DNA from: Magnolia sinica
Taxonomy: Eukaryota > Streptophyta > Magnoliopsida > Magnoliales > Magnoliaceae
Direction of reading: 5' to 3'
Assembly (NCBI RefSeq): GCF_029962835.1
Contig: NC_080577.1
Location: 27,200,501-27,264,500 of the forward strand
DNA length: 64,000 nucleotides
Under the pieces are notes generated by a model, which saw only the letters and a list, made by a program, of their open reading frames with translations, did no database searches and was not told where the DNA came from. Each line of letters begins with the position of its first letter. Position 1 is the stretch's first letter. Made by a program: the position numbers and the translations under genes. Positions 44,797-56,319 of this stretch are shown in pieces.

Positions 44797-45609
44797 ACCA
44801 GACCGAATCCGGCTCTGTAGTTAGCATGACTTTCACTTGTATAGAGCGAACTATCTCACAATTGTGAAAATTGAGATAAGGACACCCAATGTTAAAATCG
44901 TCCATTTTGCGTGGGGTACTGTATATGACATCAATAGATTTTCCTAAGACGGCCTCGTACATGAATTGACCTCGACATTCCAAAACTCAAGTCGGCTAAT
45001 AATGTGAAAAATGAATCAAGACATTCCAACACTCATACAGTTCAAAACAGTGTTAAATGTTAATTCAGAGGCTATGATTTTACACTATTATTTTGTTGCT
45101 AACCTTATGGTTATGGACTAGCTTTTAGGGCTTGTTTCAATTTTTAAATTTTCAATTCTCGGAGAGCCCGGGTAAATAAATGGCTGATCTCATGTACATA
45201 ATAAATAAATAGATAAAAAGGCTAGGCATCTCTAGAGTACCATAAATGTACATGTGTGCATACGCACGTGTATGTAACCTAAACGTGCCTAATTGAGAAG
45301 TGCGTTTGCACCAGGTCCCTCACATGCCTCTCAGATATTAGCAGGAAGTCTTACAAAAATTATAAGGTTTAACTGTAATTAAACTGTAATTAGGCAATGA
45401 CTATGGCCCTTCCAAAAAACGATGATGGTTATAATTATATTATAATTATAGGTGTTTGACTATAAGAGTGTAAAGGCAACTCTCTTCCCATCTGGTGGCC
45501 AATTTCTAATATTGGAAAAGACAAAAAAGCAAACAAATTACGGATGCCGATTAGCTACTTACTGGTTGAGTAGCGGGAGTCACTGCTGAAGTAACGTCGG
45601 CAGGTTTTG

Positions 45610-46036
45610 TGGCGCACCATGATGTATGTTTCGTATCCACATCATCCATCCATTTGGAGAGATCATATTAGGGCATGAGCCAATGAATTAGTCAGATCCA
45701 AATCTTGGGTGGACCCCGCTACAGAAAACAGTAGAAGAGCGACACTCACCATTAAAAACTTTTAAGAGCCACGAAGGTTTTCAATCAAGCTGATATTTGT
45801 GTTTTTTTCGTGTCTGCGTTAACACATGAATAGCTTGGATCTCAAATAAACATAATGGTGGACCTTAGGAAGGTTTCAACAATTGCTTGCCGTCACTCTT
45901 CCCACTGTTTTTTATGGTAGGGTTCACTCAATCTTTGGATCTGCCTCAATCTTTGGATCATGTCCTAAAATGCTCTCTTCAAATTGACAAACGGTGTGGA
46001 TACAACACATACATTTATGGTAGGGCTTACATTACC
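45610..46036. repeat. Foldback element, copy 7 (unit 1)
   Basis: Left arm GCACCATGATGTATGTTTCG, TATCCACATCATCCATCCAT, GGGCATGAGCCAATGAA. Right arm CATGTCCTAAAATGCTCTC, ACGGTGTGGATACAACACAT. It ends about 140 bp left of the Gypsy 5' LTR. It is duplicated at 49,888-50,325. Confidence 0.68.
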
Positions 46037-46178
46037 TATCAGTAGCTAATCCGCTTCCACAAACTACATCCTCAGTGGGAGGACATGGATGCAAATTCAA
46101 TTGCATGTATGCTTGCAAGCTCTTAGAGGAACGAGCAATAGTAAATTATTGGTAGAGTAATTAATATTAAAAAGAGAG

Positions 46179-46441
46179 TGTTATGGGTAAAAATGGGCTG
46201 ATCAGGATTACTCAAGATGGGATGATGGCTTCCATCAAAAAGCCTGCTAAGTCATGACTGGCTCGACTTCAAAGTTGAACTGGGTCCAAACAACGTCAAC
46301 TACAACATCAAGTTCAGCCTGACCGACCTCGAGCTTAAGATCATCTTCGGTCCACCAAAGTTAGATGACAAGTTCAGCCCAAGTTGGCCTTACACCTCGG
46401 CTTAGTTGGCTGACCATTGCCTAAAATCTACTAGAAAATTC
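46179..46441 (+). repeat. Gypsy 5' LTR remnant (unit 1)
   Basis: Aligns with the first 276 bases of the 3' LTR (60,207-60,482) and ends at a shared AAAATTC, after which gag begins. The remaining 300 bp of LTR, the primer binding site and the gag start are missing. Confidence 0.85.
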
Positions 46442-47611
46442 AGAAGAGATCACCCTAACCGCTATGATGGGAGGCCTAAGGGAAGGTCAGTTCCTCTTTT
46501 AGCTTTGCAAAACCCTCCAACGACAATGGTTGACCTCCTCAACTGCGCCCAGAAATACTACAACGTCGAAGAGCTCTTCAGCTACGGAAGGTCGCTCGGA
46601 ACAAAGGAGGCTCGACTAGAGAGAAACGAACTAAGGAGGAACCGTCCACAACTAACAACAATAAAAGGAAGAAAGACGACGAGCCAACCAGTGGTCAGCA
46701 CCCTAGCAGGCAACCCGAGAGTAGGTTCAGCTCGTACACCCCCTCAACCGCACACCCGAGCAAGTTCTCATGGAGGTCCGGGACAAACGAATCCTCGAAT
46801 AACCTGACAAAATAAAATCCGACGCCAACAAGTAAGACGAGAGAAAGTACTGCCACTTCCACCGCGACCACAGCCATTCAACCAATGATTACTTCAATAT
46901 AAAAGAATAGATCGAGGCCCTCATCCGCAATGGACATTTGCGAGAATATGTCAACAGGAGGGAATAACGAACAGATTCGAAAGATGATAGGATCATCAAC
47001 AATGAACCTACCGAGGAAATCCGAACCATCTTTGGTGGGCCCGCCAGGGGAGGAGACTCGAACCAAGCTTGGAGAGCTCACACCCGAAGTATCAATCACT
47101 ACAGCTCGGAGCATCAAATCAACATTACTAGTCAACCATTGAATGAACAAAAAGTGACATCTTGCAACCCAACCTTCACTAAAGAATACGCCCGAGGTGT
47201 CCACCATCCCCATGACGACGCGCTAGTGGTGACAATGACTATAGCTAACCGCAAAGTATTTCGGATATTGGTGGATATTGGCGGTTCGGCAGACATCATT
47301 TTCGCCGAAGCCTTCGACAAATGGGAGTCGGAAGGTCTCGACTCCGACCTGTCGAGACGCCTCTGCTTGGGTTTGCAGGAGATAAAGTCACCTCGAAAGG
47401 GTTTATTCAACTCTTAGTAATGGCAGGGGAATGGTCTAACCAGACAACAACTATGATCGACTTCCTGGTGGTCGATTGCCCCTCCGTTTACAACATCATC
47501 CTCGAACAGCCTTCCTTCAATACCCTCCGAGCAGTAGTATTGACATACCACCTCACGATGAAGTTCACAACTAAGCACAGTACCGGACTAGTCAAGGGAA
47601 ACCAACAATAA
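46406..47611 (+). pseudogene. Gypsy gag and protease, duplicate copy 1
   Basis: Gag text KFRRDHPNRYDGRPKGRSVP, TTMVDLLNCAQKYYNVEELF, then frameshifts. The protease region at 47,139-47,417 reads HHPHDDALVVTMTIANRKVF and ILVDIGGSADIIFAEAF, where the usual active-site triplet DTG is DIG. It then reads DFLVVDCPSVYNIILEQPSF (47,440-47,520), the standard sequence after protease. No pol follows because the duplication breakpoint is at 47,795. Confidence 0.85.
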
Positions 47612-48677
47612 GCTTGACAACGATATTCCATGGCATTAAGAACACAACATCAATCAATGGCCATCACCACCCTCGATCCCCAAGAAGACTTAGTCGAAAG
47701 AGAAACCCCAGTCGAGGACCTCATAATCGTACCCCTCGCTGACTCCGACCCGACCCAAACGGTCCAGGTCGGTTCGTCACTTGCGCCAACTCCATCTTGA
47801 TCCAAAACTTCTGTGGCCCAAAAGTTTTCAACGTTAAGAGCTCAATCCCCGCTGCTGTTTCGACTTGTGTGGTCCACCTTAGATTTTTATCTACAACATT
47901 TTTGGGCTCATGGAATAAAATGATCTAAAAAAATAGATAAAAAGTGATCTAGAAAGTAGATAAACAGTGTGGATAAAACACGTGGATGCATGGTGGGTCC
48001 TACAGTGCTTTGGCACCAGCTAGCTGGCTGGTGTTGGGTCACTACCCAAACCGCGTCCACGGCCAGAGGCCTTTCAGATAGGGTGGCAATGAGCCGGATT
48101 TGAGCGGGGCCAGTTTACTTCCGGACCGTCCGAGACTATAAAACCCAAGGCCCCAGTATGACGTGGACCTAGTAAACGGGGCAAGACCTAGCCTAGTGAA
48201 TTGGTTAGATATTAGTTGGGTGTGGGGCCAAGGTGGTTTATATATGCCATCCCAATCAGTGGACAACACCATTGGGAATAATGGGGATGTGATACCAACC
48301 ATAGGTTTTTATGTGGGGTGTGTATCATTCATCGAGTATATAAAAGCCGGACTGAACCTAAATTCAGACGGCCCATATGCTGTCAACTTAAAAGGTTTTA
48401 GTAAAAGAATTTATAGATTTACCTATGTGTGGGCCTGATAGGAGGTTCTTATCAAGTAGATATTCCGTACGTGCGGTTAAAATGATGCTTCTCACCTGAT
48501 GGATGGAGTGAATTTACATATAAACCATGATGGCCCCATAGAGGTTGGCTGTTTTTTGGAGCTGCATAAATAGGCATGGTAGAGGATTCCATTCCCTGGG
48601 CGCTTTCCATGCGATAACAGCTGCTACTATCTTTCGTAGTCACCGGGCACGGATTCAGTCAGGTTCAGTTACGATGT

Positions 48678-49073
48678 GGCAGTGGGCCCATTGATGTATG
48701 GGTTGTATATCCTTGCCATTCATCCATTTGAATCCAAAAATAAGACAGATCTAAATCTGAGGTGGATCACGCCACATAAACGGTGATGATTGAACACCTA
48801 AACTTCATAAGTCCACTGTAATGTTTATTTGCCATCCAACCTATTGTTAAGGTCAAACGGACTTGGATGAAGGGAAAATACAAATATTAGTATAATCTAA
48901 AACTTTTCTAGCCCACAATAAGTATTTAACAGCCAATTGTTTCCTGTGTTGTTCCTATGTCTATGCTCAACCTTAGATTTGGATTTGTCTTATACTTTAC
49001 TCATGCCTTAAACTAAGCTAGAAAAATATATGTGCTATTTGAGTATCCAACACATACATCAAGGTGGGCCCCA
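48678..49073. repeat. Foldback element, copy 6 (unit 2)
   Basis: Duplicate of 44,398-44,796, with substitutions at about 6%. The right end keeps AGGTGGGCCCCATGG, closer to the family consensus than the unit 1 copy. Confidence 0.65.
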
Positions 49074-49887
49074 TGGGTATGACCAAACCGAATCCGGCGC
49101 CGTAGTCACTAATAGCTTGACTTTCACTTGTATAGAGGGAACTATCTCACAATTGCGAAAATTGAGATAAGGACACCCAATGTTAAAATCGTCCATTTTG
49201 CGTGGCGTACTGTATATGACGTCAATAGATTTTCCTAAGATGGCCTCGTACATGAATTGACCTCGACATTCCAAAACTCAAGTCGGCTAATAATGTGAAA
49301 AATGAATCTAGACATTCCAACACTCATACAGTTCAAAACAATGCTAAATGTTAATTCAGAGGCTATGATTTTACACTATTATTTTGTTGCTAACCTTATG
49401 GTTATGGACTAGCTTTTAGGGCTTGTTTCAATTTTTTAATTTTCAATTCTCGGATAGCCTGGGTAAATAAATGGCTGATCTCATGTACATAGAAAATAAA
49501 TAAATAAAAAGGCTAGCCATCTCTAGAGTACCATAAATGTACATGTGTGCATGCGCACGTGTATGTAACCTAAACGTGCCTAATTGAGAAGTGCGTTTGC
49601 ACCAGGTCCCTCACATGCCTCTCAGATATTAGCAGGAAGTCTTACAAAAATTATAAGGTTTAACTGTAATTAAACTGTAATTAGGCAATGACTATGGCCC
49701 TTCCAAAAAACGATGATGGCTATAATTATATTATAATTATAGGTGTTTGACTATAAGAGTGTAAAGGCAACTCTTTTCCCATCCGGTGGCCAATTTCTAA
49801 CATTGGAAAAGACAAAAAAGCAAACAAATTACGGACGCCGATTAGCTACTTACTGGTTGAGTAGCGGGAGTCGCTGCTGAAGTAACG

Positions 49888-50325
49888 TAAGCAAGTTTTG
49901 TAGCACACCATGATGTATGTTTCGTATCCACATCATCCATCCATTTGGAGAGATCATATTAGGGCATGAGCCAATGAATGAGTCAGATCCAAATCTTGGG
50001 TGGACCCCACTACAGAAAACAGTAGAAGAGTGACGCTCACCATTAAAAACTTTTAAGGGCCACGAAGGTTTTCAATCAACCTGATATTTGTGTTTTTTTG
50101 TGTCTGCGTTAGCACATGAATAGCTTGGATCTCAAATAAACATAATGGTGGACCTTAGGAAGGTTTCAACGGTTGCTTGCCATCGCTCTTCCCACTGTTT
50201 TTTATGGTGGGGTTCACTCAATCTTTAGATTTGCCTCAATCTTTGAATCATGTCCTAAAATGCTCTCTTCAAATTCATAGACGGTGTGGATACAACACAT
50301 ACATTTATGGTGGGGCTTACATTAC
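49888..50325. repeat. Foldback element, copy 7 (unit 2)
   Basis: Duplicate of 45,610-46,036 with the same arms and loop. Confidence 0.68.
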
Positions 50326-50459
50326 CTGTCGGTAGCTAATCCGCTTCCACAAACTACATCCTCAATGGGAGGACATGGATGCAAATTCAATTGCATGTAT
50401 GCATGCAAGCTCTTAGAGTAATGAGCAATAGTATAGAGTAATTAATATTAAAAGGAGAG

Positions 50460-50722
50460 TGTTATGGGTAAAAATGGGCTGATCAGGATTACTCAAGATG
50501 GGATGATGGCTTCCATCAAAAAGCCTACTAAGCCATGACTGGCTCGACCTCAAAGTTGAACCGGGTCCAAACAGCGTCAACTACAACATTGAGTTCAGCT
50601 TGACCGACCTCGAGCTTAAGATCATCTTCGGTCCACCTAAGTTAGATGACAAGTTCAGCCCAAGTCAGCCTTACACCTCGGCCTGGTTGGCCGACCATCG
50701 CCTAGAATCTACTAAAAAATTC
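50460..50722 (+). repeat. Gypsy 5' LTR remnant (unit 2)
   Basis: Same truncated LTR-gag junction as in unit 1, so the deletion predates the tandem duplication. The duplicated target site GAGAG lies at 50,455-50,459. Confidence 0.85.
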
Positions 50723-51430
50723 AGAAGAGATCACCCTAACCGCTATGATGGGAGGCCTAAGGGAAGGTCGGTTCCTCTTTTCACCTGGCAAGACCCTCCA
50801 ATGACAGTGGTTGACCTCCTCAACTGCGCCCAGAAATACTACAATGCCGAAGAGCTCTTCAGCCTACAGAAGGTCACTCGGAACAAAGGAGGCTCGACCA
50901 GAGAGAAATGAACTAAGGAGGAACCGTCCACAACTAACAACAATAAAAGGAAGAAAGACGAGGAGCCAACCAATGGTCAGCACCCTAGCAGGCGACCCAA
51001 GAGTAGGTTTAGCTCGTACACCCCCTCAACCGCACACCCGAGCAAGTTCTCATGGAGGTTTGGGACAAACGAATCCTCGAATAGCCTGACAAAATGAAAT
51101 CTGATGCCAACAGGTGAGATGAGAGGAAGTACTGCCACTTCCACCACGACCACGGCCATTCGACCAGTGATTACTTCGATATAAAAGAATAGATCGAGGC
51201 CCTCATCTGCAATGGACATTTGCGAGAATATGTCAACAGGAGGGAATAACGAACAGATTCGAAAGACGATAGGATCATCAACAATGAACCTACCGAGGAA
51301 ATCCAAACCATCTTTGGCGGGCCCGCCAGGGGAGGAGACTCGAACTGAGCTCGGAGAGCTCACACCCGAAGTACCAGTCACTACAGCTTGGAGCATCAAA
51401 TCAACATCACTAGCCGACCATTAAATGAAC
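50600..51430 (+). pseudogene. Gypsy gag, copy 2, fused to LTR sequence
   Basis: The 103-codon frame 50,600-50,911 begins within LTR sequence (TDLELKIIFGPPKLDDKFSP) and passes into true gag (KKFRRDHPNRYDGRPKGRS, VVDLLNCAQKYYNAEELF), showing the deletion fusion. After frameshifts, the region at 51,125-51,180 resembles the zinc-knuckle segment (KYCHFHHDHGHSTSDYF) with later cysteines lost. It then gives IEALICNGHLREYVNRRE and ARGGDSN, in normal Tat gag order. Confidence 0.82.
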
Positions 51431-51890
51431 AAAAAGTGACATCTTGCGACCTTACCTTCACTGAAGAATACGCCCGAGGTGTCCACCATCCCCATGACAA
51501 CGCGTTAGTGGTGACAGTGACTATAGCTAACCGCAAAGTATTTCAGATATTGGTGGATATTGGCAGTTCGGCGGACATCCTTTTCACCGAAGCCTTCAAC
51601 AAATGGGAGTCGGAAGGCCTCGACTCTATGACCTGTCGAGACGCCTCTGCTTGGGTTCGCAGGAGATAAAGTCACCTCGAAAGGGTCTATTCAGCTCTCA
51701 GTAACGGCAGGAGAATGGTCTAACCAGACAACAACTATAATCGACTTCTTGGTAGTTGATTGCCCCTCCGTTTACAACATCATCCTCGAACGACCTTCCT
51801 TCAATACCCTCCGAGCAGTAGTATCGACATACCACTTCACGATGAAGTTCACAACTGAGCACAGTACCGGACTAGTCAAGGGACACCAAT
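51430..51890 (+). pseudogene. Gypsy aspartic protease, copy 2
   Basis: VHHPHDNALVVTVTIANRKV followed by FQILVDIGSSADILFTEAFN. The catalytic triplet is DIG rather than DTG, as in copy 1, so the change predates the duplication. A frameshift then breaks the frame near 51,630. The following VDCPSVYNIILERPSFNTL block can be read in another frame at 51,755-51,810. Confidence 0.8.
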
Positions 51891-52081
51891 AATAAGCTTG
51901 ACAACGATATTCCATGGCATTAAGAACACAGCATCAGTCAATGGCCATCACCTCCCTCGATCCCCAGGAAGACTCAAGAACCCCAGTCGAGGACCTCATA
52001 ATCGTACCCCTTGCCGACTTCGACCCAACCCAAACGGTCCAGGTCGGTTCGTCACTTGCGCCAACTCCATGGAACTAGCCG

Positions 52082-52900
52082 ATGAACCTCCTTCGACGAT
52101 ATGTCGATGTGTTTACATGGTCTCATCGGGACATACTCGGCATCGACCCAAAGATCATGGTCCACATGCTAAATATAAATCCTGACCACCGACCAGTAAG
52201 GCAAAAACGGCAAGCGTTCGAAGCGAAACGATACACTGTCATCGGAGATGAGGTCAATAAACTCCTCGAGGCAGGTTTCATCAAAGAAATCTATTACCCA
52301 GTCTGGATTGTCAACATCGTCTTAATGAAGAAGTCCAATGAGAAGTGTCGGGTCTGTGTTGACTACATCGACCTAAACAAAGTCTGCCCTAAGGACAACT
52401 CCCCCCTTCCACGGATCAATCAACTGGTCGATAGTACAACCGGACACGAGCTCCTAAGTTCCATGGACGTATACTCAGGCTATAATTGGATCGCTATGCA
52501 CCCCCACGACAAGTAGAAAATGACCTCTGTCACTGACAAAGGGCTTTATCGCTATAAGGTTATGCCCTTTGGGCTGAAGAACACTAGAGCCACGTGCCAG
52601 CAGCTCGTCAACAAAATGTTCGCCCAACAGATTGAACATTCCATGGAAGTCTACATTGACGATATGCTCGTCAAAAGTGTTAGGTCAGCAGACCATATTA
52701 CCGACCTCGGAGAAATGTTCACAATACTACGAAAATATCGAATGAAGTTAAATTTAAGTAAATGCGCCTTTGGGCTCAGCTCGAAAAATTTCATTGAATT
52801 CCTGGTTAGTCAAAGAGGGATAAAAGCAAACCCTGACAAGATCCAAGCTTTGCTCGACATGACCTCGTCTGGAATGATGAAGGAAATTTAATGCCTCGTT
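52082..52900 (+). pseudogene. Gypsy reverse transcriptase with one in-frame stop
   Basis: 52,082-52,516 reads LLRRYVDVFTWSHRDILGID, VRQKRQAFEAKRY, EVNKLLEAGFIKEIYYPVWI, KCRVCVDYIDLNKVCPKDN and LLSSMDVYSGYNWIAMHP (first catalytic Asp). A TAG follows at 52,514-52,516. The same frame then continues with LYRYKVMPFGLKNTRATCQQ and MEVYIDDMLVKS, the YIDD catalytic box intact, then KLNLSKCAFGLSSKNFIEFL. This is the best-preserved pol domain in the window. The stop and a downstream one still disable it. Confidence 0.9.
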
Positions 52901-52959
52901 GGAAGGGTTGCTGCACTTAAGCGTTTCGTCTCTAGGGCCACCAATAAATGTCTTCCTTT

Positions 52960-53267
52960 TTTAAAACAATTTAAAGGGAAATAAAAGGATTGATTGGACA
53001 GAAGAGTGCGAGCTCGCCTTTAAAAAATGCAAGCAGTATATGAGCTCCCCGCCCCTACTCTTAAAACCTAAGCAAGGAGAGTCACTCCTGCTATACTTAG
53101 CAGTCTCTACAACTGCAGTCAGTTCGGCCCTCATTCGAGAGCAGGAAGGGAAGCAACTACCAGTGTATTACGTTAGCAAAGCCTTAGTCCCAGCAGAGAC
53201 CATATACCCAGACACCGAGAAACTCGCCCTGACCCTATTTGTCTCATCCCACCATATGCGAATGTAA
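52960..53267 (+). pseudogene. Gypsy RNase H, N-terminal part
   Basis: 53,040-53,267 reads SSPPLLLKPKQGESLLLYLA, then VSSALIREQEGKQLPVYYVS, KALVPAETIYPDTEKLALTL, matching the RNase H that follows RT. It ends after SSHHMRM where the LTR fragment begins. Confidence 0.82.
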
Positions 53268-53439
53268 ATGCAAAATTTCCTTTATGTTTGATTTGTCAAT
53301 CTTCCGCTAAAGTGTTAACTCTGAAAAAAGAAAAGGAAGAAAAATATACATATCTAAATTTAGCTACTTTTAAAGGTTAACACTTGGGTTTTTAGAAAAC
53401 GAGTCATATACTCGGGTTTCGAAAACCTAGGGCGTTACA
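53268..53439 (-). repeat. Fragment of a TGTAACGCCC-type LTR within the Gypsy pol
   Basis: The reverse complement starts TGTAACGCCCTAGGTTTTCG, the same kind of LTR start as at 63,518. It separates the N-terminal RNase H from a later block (YVHKARELVSKFSRCNISL, KANTLAKLATTT) that normally lies about 250 residues on. The insertion therefore accompanies a deletion. Confidence 0.6.
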
Positions 53440-54850
53440 TACGTCCACAAAGCTCGAGAACTCGTAAGCAAATTCTCGAGATGCAACATCAGCCTAATCC
53501 CCAAATTAGAAAACTCCAAAGCAAACACGTTGGCAAAACTGGCTACAACAACCAAATATGATATCTCAAAATCAATCCCAATAGAGTTTTTAGCTGAGCT
53601 GAGCATCAAAGAGCCTAATTTGAGCACAATCCCTCCAATATATCTAAAGATGAGATGGATGGACCTAATAATTGACTACCTTCAAGAAGGCAAGCTACTT
53701 AAAGACTGATTGCAGGTGCAAACTTCGTTTTAGATCAGCTTGTTATATCATGATTGAAGGCATTTTATACAAAAAGGGATTCTCCCTCGCATACATCGGG
53801 TGCCTCCAACCTGACGATGCCGAGTACGTGCTAAAAGAAATTCACGAAGGTATCTGTGGCAACCACTTCAATGGTCATGCTCTCGCTCACAAAGTCATCC
53901 GGTAGGGATATTTTTGGCCAACCATCCAAGCAGACGCTAGGTAATACACTTGAAAATGCGACGAATATTAGTAAATTACGGATGTACCCCATCAACTACT
54001 TGAACATCTAACCCCATGATTGGACCATGGCCATTCGCTCAATGGGGGATCGACATCATCAATCCTCTGCCAACTGGAAAAGGGCAGACCAAGTTCACGG
54101 TCATCGCAGTCGATTACTTCATTAAATGGGCTGAGGCCGAGCCTCTAGCCAAAATCACCTCGCAAAATATTACCAACTTCATTTGTAAGAGTATTATATG
54201 TCGGTACGGAATCCCCTCACGCCATCATCTCGGACAACGGGAAGCAATTCGAAAACGACCGATTATGAGGTATGTACGGGAACCTCATAATTCAGAACGT
54301 CTATTCATCACCTCGGCACCCCCAGTCTAGCGAGCAAGTCGAAGCAGTCAACAAGATCATTAAGAACCACCTCCAAACCAAGCTCAAGAAAGCTAAAGAT
54401 GCTTGGCCAAGAGAGCTTCCCCACGTCCTCTTGGCATACAGGACCACTACCCAAATAGCCACAGGAGAAACTCATTTCTCCTTGGCCTTCGGTGCAGAAG
54501 CCGTCATCCCAGTCGAAATCAAACTCCCAACTGCTTGGAACTACTCTTACGACGAACAACAAAACACCAAGCAGATGACACTAGAGCTCAACCTGGTTAA
54601 AGAAAGAAGAAAGCAAGCCCAATTCAGAACTACAACCCAGCAGCAGCAGGTTGCCCGCTTTTACAACTATAGAGTAAAAACAAGGAAATTTCGAGCTAGA
54701 GACCTAGTCATACACAGAACATTCCAAAACACAAAGGAGCTCGGCTCAGGAACCCTAGGGCCGAACTGGGAAGGACCCTACAAGATGACAAGCATGAGCT
54801 GACCAGGGACCTACCGACTCGAGAACATGGAGGAAAAACCTCGCTGTAGT
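53440..54850 (+). pseudogene. Gypsy second RNase H tail and integrase, broken
   Basis: After the RNase H-like tail, 53,672-53,905 carries the integrase zinc-binding entry (GILYKKGFSLAYIGCLQPDD, IHEGICGNHFNGHALAHKVI). The catalytic core follows at 54,016 (WPFAQWGIDIINPLPTGKGQ with the first Asp, TVIAVDYFIKWAEAEPL). A frameshift falls where HAIISDNG is expected. The frame 54,272-54,802 has SSPRHPQSSEQVEAVNKIIK with the Glu of the triad, HVLLAYRTTTQIATGETHFS, and the C-terminal tail to LGPNWEGPYKM. It stops where the Copia sequence begins. Confidence 0.86.
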
Positions 54851-54884
54851 CTCCGTAGGCATATCTCCAAGTATCCTTATAACT

Positions 54885-56222
54885 CAAAAGAGAATAAACT
54901 TTGAGTTTTAGATTCTCATTTTCAATTCTGAGTTTTTCTAACTCCGAGGTTTTGAAATTCAAGTCTAGTTTTGTTTTTTTAAAACAATCTGAAAAATGAA
55001 ATTTTTCTAAAACGTCATTTCCAAGTTTTTCTTTTAACTTAAGATATTTTTCTCTTTAAATTTTTAGTTCGACAACAATTTTGCAACTTTCCCTGTACAA
55101 GGCATTGTAGGCATCTTAAAGATCATCTTCATTCTCATTTTCAGGGTCACTCCTAAGATTTTTATAATCAGATAAGTTACAGCTATCTGAAGAAGTGACT
55201 CTGGCTATAGTCATTAGAGCCTTTACATCAATTGCATTTTCTTGTTCTGATTCATCAGACTCAAGAGAACTTTCAGAGCCGGATGATTCATCCCAAGTAG
55301 CTAACATACCCTTTTATTTTTACTTATCTATTTTTAGACATTTATTCGCCAAGTGCTCATATTCATGGTAGTTGAAACATTGACTGTCCTTTACAGATTT
55401 CCAAGATTTAGTTTTTCCTTTTCTTTTATCAGATGGTTTTTGAAAATCTAATCTTTTCTTGTTTTTGAAAATTCTGTAAAATTTCTTAGCAAGTAAAGTT
55501 ATATCATCTTATGTATCTTCAATATCAGAATTAGCACAATTTTCTTTTGAAACAGATTCAGCGATTTAAGAGCAATAGACTTACCTTTAGGAGCTTTAAA
55601 ATTTAACTCATACGTTTGGAGAGAACCAACTAACTCTTCAACCTCCATTTGATCATGATCTCTTAATTCTTGAATGGTGGTTACTTTAGAATTGAATCTC
55701 TCGGGAAGAGATCGCAGTATTTTTACACGGACCTTGCTTTTTGGGATTCCATCTCCTAGACCCTACATGGAATTTACTATATCATTTAGTTTCGTATAGA
55801 AGTCCATGAAAGTTTCATTTTCTTCTATACGAATTGCCTCAAATCTTGTAGTGAGGATTTGAACTTTTGATTTCTTGACTATAGAAGTTCCTTTACATGT
55901 CATTTTAAGAATATATCAGGCTTGTTTGACCATATCACATAAAATAATTCTCTTGAATTCATCAGGTGATAGAGCACAAGTTATGACATTTAGGCCTTAG
56001 CATTTGCACTACTTTCGCTTTTTTTAGGTGTAGTCCATAAATATAATGCAGTTTCTTTCATAAATTCAGTTCCATCACTGCCTAAAACTTCAGATATAGG
56101 AGGTTTTCATTCGGTTACAGTGGCTTGCCACATGCTTTCGTCTAAAAATTTTAGAAAAATCTTCATTCTGGCTTTTCATTATGCATAGTTAGAGCCATCA
56201 AAAGGTAGTGGCCTGGTAATAG
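54885..56222 (-). pseudogene. Copia 2 gag, broken
   Basis: Reading inward from 56,222: PLPFDGSNYA-WKARMKIF, then FMDFYTKLNDIVNSM, ILRSLPERFNSKVTTIQELR and MEVEELVGSLQTYE, the UBN2-type gag core. Near 55,375-55,335 a knuckle reads CFNYHEYEHLANKC, with the second Cys replaced by Tyr. The clean stretch 55,307-55,116 is acid- and serine-rich (ATWDESSGSESSLESDESEQ). The final coiled-coil-like part (SELEKLRIENENLKLK) reaches 54,885. Several stops. Confidence 0.82.
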
Positions 56223-56298
56223 ATAAGCTATCAAAATTTTACATAATAAAAGCTCTAGATCTTTAACTTAGAAAATTAATCCAAAAAAGAGCAACTTA

Positions 56299-56312
56299 TC
56301 TCTGATACCACT
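56299..56312 (-). other. Primer binding site for initiator tRNA-Met (Copia 2)
   Basis: The minus strand reads AGTGGTATCAGAGA, the standard plant Copia PBS. A short TTTTTTA spacer separates it from the LTR end. Confidence 0.82.
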
Positions 56313-56319
56313 TAAAAAA

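Larger units (their letters stand above)
43492..47795 (+). repeat. Tandem duplication, unit 1 (4.3 kb)
   Basis: Starts CTTGATCCAAAACTTCT inside a foldback element and ends GCGCCAACTCCAT inside the Gypsy element. The next base begins CTTGATCCAAAACTTCT again. Content: right half of a foldback, an ancestral flank of about 650 bp, two more foldback elements, the GAGAG target site, the truncated 5' LTR, and gag with protease. By eye it matches unit 2 at roughly 94% with small indels. One is about 20 bp near 43,960, present here and absent in unit 2. Confidence 0.9.
47796..52070 (+). repeat. Tandem duplication, unit 2 (4.3 kb)
   Basis: Head-to-tail copy of 43,492-47,795. It ends GCGCCAACTCCAT and runs straight on into Gypsy pol (GGAACTAGCCGATGAACC), whereas unit 1 has no pol after that point. 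The only homology visible at the breakpoints is two or three bases, so a replication or end-joining error is more likely than recombination between long repeats. Confidence 0.9.

Noticed and set aside
46179..50722. A complete LTR element with LTRs at 46,179 and 50,460
   Set aside because: The two LTR pieces are the same truncated 5' LTR copied by the tandem duplication. The true 3' LTR is at 60,207 and carries the matching GAGAG flank.
54308..54600. Open frames overlapping the integrase on both strands
   Set aside because: Shadows of the integrase coding frame 54,272-54,802.
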